Of a stretch of 64,000 bases of DNA, positions 63,221 through 64,000 are shown one piece after another. The notes below the pieces were generated by a model. The model was given only the letters and a program-made list of their open reading frames with translations. It was not told where the DNA came from and made no database searches. Source of the DNA: Nitrospirota bacterium (GTDB taxonomy: Bacteria > Nitrospirota > Nitrospiria > Nitrospirales > UBA8639). The stretch spans positions 1-64,000 of the forward strand of contig JAQBUF010000003.1 of the NCBI GenBank assembly GCA_027623995.1, read 5' to 3'. The position numbers and the translations under genes are program-made. The stretch's first letter is position 1. Each line of letters starts with the position of its first letter.

Positions 63221-63811
63221 TCAACGAAAAGGCATCCCCAAATGGGAAAGTAACGCTTTTGCCTCATCATTGCGGTTTGCACTAGTCACAATCGTAATAT
63301 CCATCCCATGAATCGATGCCACGTCATCGTACTTGATCTCAGGAAACGTTAATTGCTCCTTAAGCCCAAGTGTATAGTTTCCACGCCCATCAAAGGCTTT
63401 CGGTGAGACACCACGGAAATCACGAATTCGAGGCAACGCGATATTCATCAAACGATCCATAAATTCAAACATATGGTTACCACGGAGAGTCACTTTTGCA
63501 CCAATAGGCATGCCCTCCCTCAACTTAAATCCGGCGATAGCCTTCTTGGCTCTTGTCAACACAGGCTTTTGCCCTGTAATCAACGCGAGTTCAGCGACAG
63601 CACTATCCAAAAGTTTGGCATTCTGGACCGCGGCTCCCATACCAACGTTTATCACCACACGTTCCAACCGTGGAACCTGCATGGAATTCTGATAGGAAAA
63701 ATCATTGACCATCTTCGGGATAACCTCACCCCGATACTTCTCTTTAAGACGAGGAAAGGGCTTTCCAGAACCAGATGCTTGACTTGTTGTGTCTGTTTTC
63801 GTCGTACCCAT
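63221..63811 (-). CDS. rplE: 50S ribosomal protein L5
   Basis: The 196-residue protein shows L5 motifs [68 protein letters not shown] and [19 protein letters not shown]. An N-terminal extension of about 15 Ser/Thr-rich residues precedes the usual start. Its ATG overlaps the stop of rplX by one base (TAATG). L5 binds 5S rRNA and contacts the P-site tRNA. Confidence 0.97.
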   Translation of the reverse strand: MGTTKTDTTSQASGSGKPFPRLKEKYRGEVIPKMVNDFSYQNSMQVPRLERVVINVGMGAAVQNAKLLDSAVAELALITGQKPVLTRAKKAIAGFKLREGMPIGAKVTLRGNHMFEFMDRLMNIALPRIRDFRGVSPKAFDGRGNYTLGLKEQLTFPEIKYDDVASIHGMDITIVTSANRNDEAKALLSHLGMPFR

Positions 63812-64000
63812 TAAACTGTATCCAGCACTTCCTCAGGACTCTTCCGAAGGATCCTCACACGGCGTCCATCATCCAACATTTTAATCCCAACCCTGGAGGG
63901 TTTTTGTACAGCTTGGGAAAAAACCATGACATTGGAAATGGCAAACGGTGCCTCACGCTCCAAAATTCCACCCTGCTTATGTGTTTGAGTTGGCTTTGTA
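63811..64000 (-). CDS. rplX: 50S ribosomal protein L24, C-terminal part, cut by the window edge
   Basis: The frame enters from the window edge and translates as [20 protein letters not shown], then [20 protein letters not shown] and a tail ending EEVLDTV. The GGI-x-EREAP-x-x-x-SNVM stretch is the conserved C-terminal part of L24, a 50S assembly initiator. It is upstream of rplE with TAATG coupling. It is missing from the ORF track because it lacks a start in the window. Confidence 0.93.
   Translation of the reverse strand, partial: TKPTQTHKQGGILEREAPFAISNVMVFSQAVQKPSRVGIKMLDDGRRVRILRKSPEEVLDTV

Overview
The window looks like part of a Nitrospirota chromosome, probably Nitrospira or a close relative. 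That is an inference from gene content and order: an LPS-making diderm, sigma-54, the GlgE/TreS glucan-trehalose system, a bifunctional Sat-CysC type enzyme, PilMNOP, and lptCAB-rpoN-rapZ downstream of the alpha ribosomal operon. I had no database search. Base composition is moderate, except for a visibly AT-rich first 2 kb.

Layout. 1-2.9 kb (minus strand): edge of an LPS/O-antigen locus with a truncated Wzz-like protein, an O-antigen ligase-like protein and kdsD, which is split by an apparent one-base deletion. 3-18.5 kb: housekeeping genes (yifB/comM, ltaE, an RmlD-like SDR, tsaC, purD, purH, several small unknowns) separated by gene-free stretches packed with short inverted-repeat elements. 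I separate at least six families (A-F). Families B and F have terminal inverted repeats and target-site-like flanking duplications, and one F copy sits in a site whose empty version is present elsewhere in the window. A single-domain GIY-YIG nuclease lies inside the densest repeat cluster.

18.5-32.7 kb: a carbohydrate and osmotic block with glgX, treZ, an MscS-type channel, a treS-maltokinase fusion, glgE, zwf and an ACT-domain malic enzyme. Together these make and remodel alpha-glucan and trehalose, with a pressure-release channel in the same run. 32.8-36.9 kb: a PAPS/sulfate module. A sulfotransferase has an in-frame TAG inside its PAPS loop, a Sat-CysC fusion has an in-frame TAA near the end of the ATP-sulfurylase part, and a TauE/SafE permease follows. 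Two stops within 1.6 kb, in the PAPS maker and in a likely PAPS user, are the most striking observation here: coordinated decay or local sequence error.

37-54 kb (minus strand): glnD, nadE, a GAF-GAF-ANTAR regulator, aroB, aroC, a lone AMIN domain where pilQ would be expected, pilP/O/N/M, then rapZ, rpoN, lptB, lptA and lptC. 54.2-64 kb (minus strand): the alpha and spc ribosomal operons in conventional order (rplQ, rpoA, rpsD, rpsK, rpsM, rpmJ, infA, map, adk, secY, rplO, rpmD, rpsE, rplR, rplF, rpsH, rpsN, rplE, partial rplX). rpmJ is missing from the supplied ORF track. I saw no tRNA, rRNA, CRISPR array or prophage.
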